From a virus, in the IMG/VR virus record IMGVR_UViG_3300017770_000128, positions 1 to 26,454 of that record: a stretch of 26,454 nucleotides of DNA; one strand, written 5' to 3'. Of the stretch, positions 22,704 through 26,454 are shown one piece after another. Made by a program: the position numbers and the translations under genes. The notes beneath the pieces were generated by a model, which ran no database searches, was not told where the DNA came from, and was given only the letters and a program-made list of their open reading frames with translations. Positions within the stretch are counted from its first letter, which is position 1; the number at the start of each line of letters is the position of its first letter.

Positions 22704-25700
22704 TTATTTTTCTAATTGTTCTATTCTTGCTTTTAAATCTTCTATCATCACTTGTTGTTCCTTTACCGCATTTATTAGTACAGCAGTTAATTCTGAGTAA
22801 GCTACAGATTTAAGTCCGTCATCTTCATTTTCTAATATAAGTTCTGGTAAAACTTTTTCAACCTCTTGAGCTATAACACCTACTTTAGTAACCTCTGTAT
22901 TTATATCAGTTCTATTGTAGTAAACGCCTCGCATTTCTTTAACCTTACCAAGACAATCATCTATTTCAACAATATTTTCTTTTATCCTCGCATCAGAACC
23001 CTGAGTTATAGTACCATTAACAGTCATGTTAGCAGTTGAAGGGAAGAAGGTATATCTTGTTGATCCACCATCTCTCCAGTATACATTACCGCAATTCATG
23101 TCAAAGTAAGTATTGGCATTGTTTGTGTGAAATCTAAAGTGATTTGCTGTTGCGTTATTTCCTAAATAAAAATCACCTACACCAGAACTTGTTCTTACTA
23201 ATGAAGTTCCGTTTACATGAAATTTTGCTAATGGTGTCACACCAATACCACAATCTTGATTTATTATAGTAGCAAAATTATTAACTGATATTCTATAAGC
23301 TCCACCAGTTGCAAATTGTATTGTATCCGAAGATGGGTTAAACATACCAGTGTTTGTGTCACTTGTAAAAGCAATACTTGGTTGAAAAGCATTTCCACTT
23401 GTATATCTACCACGTCCTGCTACAATATTTCCTACCGCTTCAAGGTTACCTTGAGATCTAATGTTTGTGGATACGTTTAATTCAGATCCATTAGCATCAA
23501 GTCTTACATCATAATCAGATGTACCTGTGTTGCTTGTGTGAAAATCTATATATCTACCTATTTCAGTTACAGCACCAACAATCGCTACTCCACCATTATG
23601 CCACGCTCCACTTACTGGTTTTAATACACTAATAGTACCAGAGCTTGTAATTGTTCCACCTAATACAGGTGATGATGTAGCAATTGACGTAACTCCAGAA
23701 GAAGTTTTAAATCCTGCGTCATTATTAAACATGCTTAGATTAACATCTGTAAACTGAATTTTTTTAGTATCTCCACCAGAAGAAGAATCTGCACCATAAA
23801 TAATATAATCATCCAGATCTGGAGTACCATCCGAAGCCTGCATAACAAGTGAGTCACTACCTGCGTAATCTACATTTAAAGTAACTGAGCCGCTTGTTCC
23901 ACCGCCTGTTAGACCTGATCCAGCAGTTACTGCTGTTATATCTCCAACGTTAGTTGTAAATCCTCTACCGTTAGTTAATTGATTATTATTTGTAATAGTA
24001 CAATTTAATGTAACTGCTCCACTTGAACCGCCACCACTCATATTTGTACCTGCAGTAACACTTGTTATATCACCCGAATTATTAGTGAATGGCAAGTTAC
24101 TTATAGTTGATTTAGCAACATTATTTGTAGATGCACTACTAATAAGTATTTGATCTGAAGTACTTAACGTACCTGTAGCTGTGTTAGGTGCATCTAATAT
24201 AATATTATCACTTCCTGTGTAATCAACACTTACAGTAGGCGTTCCACTTGAACCTCCACCAGTCAATCCATCTCCTGCAGTAATACCATTTATATCTCCA
24301 GTACCTCCTGTAGTTATAGCAGTTACTCTACCATAAGCATCAACTGTAATGTTGTCTATTTTAGTAGAATTGGATGTTGAGCCATATGTCCCAGCACCAA
24401 CTCCTCCTGTTGCCATATTTAATGTTACACTACCTGTTGTTCCTCCTCCTGTTAAATTAGTTCCTGCATTTACAGCAGTAATGTCTCCAGTATTAGATGT
24501 GAATCCAGCATCGTTACTAAATATACTAAGCCCTATTTCATTAGCTGCTTTTCTACGTTCTGCACTATTATCTAATACTATGAACTCATCAGTACCAACC
24601 ATCGTAGCTGTCATATCAGTAAGTTCTGATAAATCTAAAGTAATAGTAAAGTTAACGTTGGCAGATGAATTAGCGTTAAATGTTTGTGTACCACCGTCAA
24701 GACCTGTACCTGTGGACATTGTAAGCAAACCACTCCCAACAGAACTTGAAGTTATATATCCTGCACCATTTGTAAGTTGGTTATTGTTTGTAATATAATT
24801 TGCATTAGTTGCACCTGTATAACCAAGTGTGGCTAATGTAGTTGTCGCAGATGTTAGACTTGTAACATGACCATATGTATCTAATGTTACATCTTGTATA
24901 TATGTATTGCCTGAGTTATTTACAGAACCTTGACTTGATGTATCTGCATGTGATAAAGTTCCAGTTGAAGTTATTGTTCCACCTGTTAATCCACCACCAG
25001 TTGCTACAGAAGTTACACCTGAAACTACTGAACTTGAAGCTGCTCCTATAAAAGTTCTAATAGCAGAAGCATCACTACAAAAACGTATGTAGTTGTCTGT
25101 TGTACTGGTTCTAAATGCTATTGCTCCACCTATAGTACTTTGATTTTGATAATTAGATCTAAATAATCTTGCGTTAATATCAGCAGATGAATCTCTATAA
25201 GCAATAGTACTTGCTGTTGCAGCAGTTGTTGCGTTTGAAGTTACTGTAAATGTAGTATTACCACTTTGATTTGCAGTTGCATCCATAGAACCGCTTAATC
25301 CATTACCACTTGTTCTACCGTCTATTTGACCATTACCAACTGTTGGTAAAGATGATGATGTTATGTATCCAGCTCCATTTGTTATAGCATTATTATTTAA
25401 TGATATATTAGCTGATCCATTAAATGAAACACCAGCTATAGTTCTTGCTGTTTGCAATACAGTTGCAGATCCTGCGTTACCAGATACTGTTGTTTGAACA
25501 ATATTAGGTTTTGTATTAGTTATAGTTAATGTTCCTCCACTTGAAGTAGAAGTAAGTTCAGACTGTATACCATTACCCTGTGCAAAAGTTACTGTTTCGC
25601 CATTTGTAACAGTACTTGTTTCTGTTCCATTCCCTTCTTTTAACGTCCAAGAAGACATATTACCTACTTGAGAATTATCTACTTTTGTCCATGTTGTATT

Positions 25701-26454
25701 AGCAAACACAGCCCAATCACCTATTGCCCAGTCTGTTATTCCATTTAAGTTAGTAGAACCTGCAACAGACACTATGTAATAGTCCCCTGATGTGCCGACA
25801 CTACTTGTTAATGTCGGTGTGTTTGTACTTGCGTTCCATGTACCCTCAAATTGAACCACTCCAGTAAGAGCAGTATTAATAGCTGTTTGTATTTGCGCTC
25901 CTGTTGCTAAACTTGAAGAACTACCACTTACTGCGGCAGTTATTGGTGTTACTGTTGTTGTTGTACCACTGCTTACTGTAAGTGTAGATAAATTACCTGA
26001 GTTTACTTGATTAACTTGACCAGTAGCTCCAGTTGATACAGCAGTTACTCTACCGTATGCATCAACTGTAATATTATCTATCTTAGTACTGTTAGATGTA
26101 GAACCATATGTTCCTGAACCAATTCCACCAGTTGCCATGTTTAATGTTACACTGCCCGATGTTCCACCGCCAGTTAAATTAGTACCAGCGTTTACCGCTG
26201 TAATATCTCCAACGTTAGATGTAAATCCAGCATCATTACTGAATATACTTAAACCTATTTCATTAGCAGCTTTTCTTCTTTCAGCACCGTTATCTAATAC
26301 TATAAATTCATCTGTGCCTATCATAGTCTGCGTCATATCAGCTAACTCAGATAAGTCTAAAGTTATTGAAAATGATCCAGAAGTAGTAATAGTTCCACCA
26401 CCATCTAAACCTGTACCTGTTGAAAGACCTACACTTGTTACAGTACCCGTATTA
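22704..26454 (-). CDS. Giant tail fibre with S74 self-cleaving chaperone, 5' end outside window
   Basis: The frame stays open beyond ATG 26336 to the window edge. The extra codons (TVTSVGLSTGTGLDGGG, then ITLDLSELAD before that Met) match an internal repeat, so 26336 is not the true start and the protein is at least about 1249 residues. It is Gly/Ser/Thr/Asn-rich, with repeated GDITxVxAG and GGGxSGxVTLN units and VDAYGRVT turns, the style of trimeric fibres. At 25671-25850 a Trp-rich module (FEGTWNAS, GDYYIVSVAG, AIGDWAVFANTTW) resembles a carbohydrate-binding domain. The last 97 residues form an S74 intramolecular chaperone beginning at SDARIKENI (Ser codon at 22995-22997) and ending in a coiled coil (MIEDLKARIEQLEK). 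In this family the domain trimerises the fibre and then cleaves itself off. Confidence 0.92.
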   Translation of the reverse strand, partial: NTGTVTSVGLSTGTGLDGGGTITTSGSFSITLDLSELADMTQTMIGTDEFIVLDNGAERRKAANEIGLSIFSNDAGFTSNVGDITAVNAGTNLTGGGTSGSVTLNMATGGIGSGTYGSTSNSTKIDNITVDAYGRVTAVSTGATGQVNQVNSGNLSTLTVSSGTTTTVTPITAAVSGSSSSLATGAQIQTAINTALTGVVQFEGTWNASTNTPTLTSSVGTSGDYYIVSVAGSTNLNGITDWAIGDWAVFANTTWTKVDNSQVGNMSSWTLKEGNGTETSTVTNGETVTFAQGNGIQSELTSTSSGGTLTITNTKPNIVQTTVSGNAGSATVLQTARTIAGVSFNGSANISLNNNAITNGAGYITSSSLPTVGNGQIDGRTSGNGLSGSMDATANQSGNTTFTVTSNATTAATASTIAYRDSSADINARLFRSNYQNQSTIGGAIAFRTSTTDNYIRFCSDASAIRTFIGAASSSVVSGVTSVATGGGLTGGTITSTGTLSHADTSSQGSVNNSGNTYIQDVTLDTYGHVTSLTSATTTLATLGYTGATNANYITNNNQLTNGAGYITSSSVGSGLLTMSTGTGLDGGTQTFNANSSANVNFTITLDLSELTDMTATMVGTDEFIVLDNSAERRKAANEIGLSIFSNDAGFTSNTGDITAVNAGTNLTGGGTTGSVTLNMATGGVGAGTYGSTSNSTKIDNITVDAYGRVTAITTGGTGDINGITAGDGLTGGGSSGTPTVSVDYTGSDNIILDAPNTATGTLSTSDQILISSASTNNVAKSTISNLPFTNNSGDITSVTAGTNMSGGGSSGAVTLNCTITNNNQLTNGRGFTTNVGDITAVTAGSGLTGGGTSGSVTLNVDYAGSDSLVMQASDGTPDLDDYIIYGADSSSGGDTKKIQFTDVNLSMFNNDAGFKTSSGVTSIATSSPVLGGTITSSGTISVLKPVSGAWHNGGVAIVGAVTEIGRYIDFHTSNTGTSDYDVRLDANGSELNVSTNIRSQGNLEAVGNIVAGRGRYTSGNAFQPSIAFTSDTNTGMFNPSSDTIQFATGGAYRISVNNFATIINQDCGIGVTPLAKFHVNGTSLVRTSSGVGDFYLGNNATANHFRFHTNNANTYFDMNCGNVYWRDGGSTRYTFFPSTANMTVNGTITQGSDARIKENIVEIDDCLGKVKEMRGVYYNRTDINTEVTKVGVIAQEVEKVLPELILENEDDGLKSVAYSELTAVLINAVKEQQVMIEDLKARIEQLEK
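24306..24716 (-). repeat. Internal repeat copy B of the tail fibre
   Basis: Encodes a segment from STGTGLDGG through ITLDLSELTD, GTDEFIVLDNSAERRKAANE and GDITAVNAGTNLTGGG to DNITVDAYGRVTA. It matches copy A at 26028-26423, offset by 574 codons. DNA differences are mostly at third codon positions. Confidence 0.85.
26028..26423 (-). repeat. Internal repeat copy A of the tail fibre
   Basis: The partner of copy B at 24306-24716. The protein block (DEFIVLDN, ERRKAANEIGLSIFSNDAGF, TKIDNITVDAYGRVTAV) is nearly identical while codons differ. Its match continues upstream past the ATG at 26336, which is the main evidence that this ATG is internal. Confidence 0.85.

Noticed and set aside
24349-24798. 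Long plus-strand frame of 149 codons opposite the tail fibre
   Set aside because: Its Pro/Val/Ser-rich translation is the mirror of the Gly/Thr/Asn repeat codons of the minus-strand fibre, which has clear domains.
26334-26336. ATG at 26336 as the start of the tail fibre
   Set aside because: The frame continues upstream to the window edge and encodes sequence matching an internal repeat, so this Met is internal.
1-26454. tRNA genes, CRISPR arrays, integrase, lysis genes or attachment sites
   Set aside because: I looked for cloverleaf-like blocks, regular spaced repeats and typical proteins and saw none; nearly all bases are in structural or packaging genes.

Overview
The window is a near-gapless stretch of a tailed double-stranded DNA bacteriophage genome. 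All 24 genes I can support read on the minus strand, so transcription runs from position 26454 down to 1. The DNA is visibly AT-rich, roughly one third G+C by eye. Genes touch or overlap almost everywhere, and no gap exceeds about 85 bases. I see no tRNA, rRNA, CRISPR array, integrase or insertion sequence. Three signs point to a Bacteroidota host, probably a marine flavobacterium: the few real intergenic gaps carry an 8-bp element TATCTTTG or TAACTTTG, matching the Bacteroidota -7 consensus TAnnTTTG; start codons follow A-rich leaders with no Shine-Dalgarno sequence; and the structural proteins resemble those of crAss-like and related podoviruses of Bacteroidota. That last point is recognition from memory, not a database search.

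Layout in transcription order. (1) 26454-22704: a very large tail-fibre gene whose 5' end lies outside the window. It ends in an S74 intramolecular chaperone that cleaves itself off. (2) 22699-19881: eight small genes. They include a coiled-coil protein, a fibre-like protein, a probable tandem GroES-fold protein, a 2-oxoglutarate/Fe(II) oxygenase-like protein and a candidate terminase small subunit. (3) 19903-14757: packaging genes, namely the large terminase, the portal, a very basic small protein and a 43-residue ORF. (4) 14703-11251: the head module, with a probable scaffold, the major capsid protein and a conserved 251-residue protein. (5) 11192-10863: a single 109-residue gene with its own promoter and terminator, a candidate abundant head protein. 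(6) 10778-2239: the neck and tail, with two ring (connector) proteins, a 1598-residue tail stabilisation ('muzzle') protein and two tail proteins. (7) 2216-1: a GNAT-family protein, a probable internal virion protein, and the N-terminal 339 residues of a large protein cut by the window edge.

Together these genes make a short-tailed virion. Terminase loads DNA through the portal into a capsid built on a scaffold, the rings and muzzle close the neck, fibres bind the host, and the last genes probably encode proteins carried in the head and ejected with the DNA. No tape measure, sheath or baseplate gene is visible. Promoter-like elements and two hairpins divide the cluster into probable transcription units at about 22340, 14725, 11240, 10800 and 2225. 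TAA, TAG and TGA are all used as stops, so nothing suggests stop-codon reassignment.
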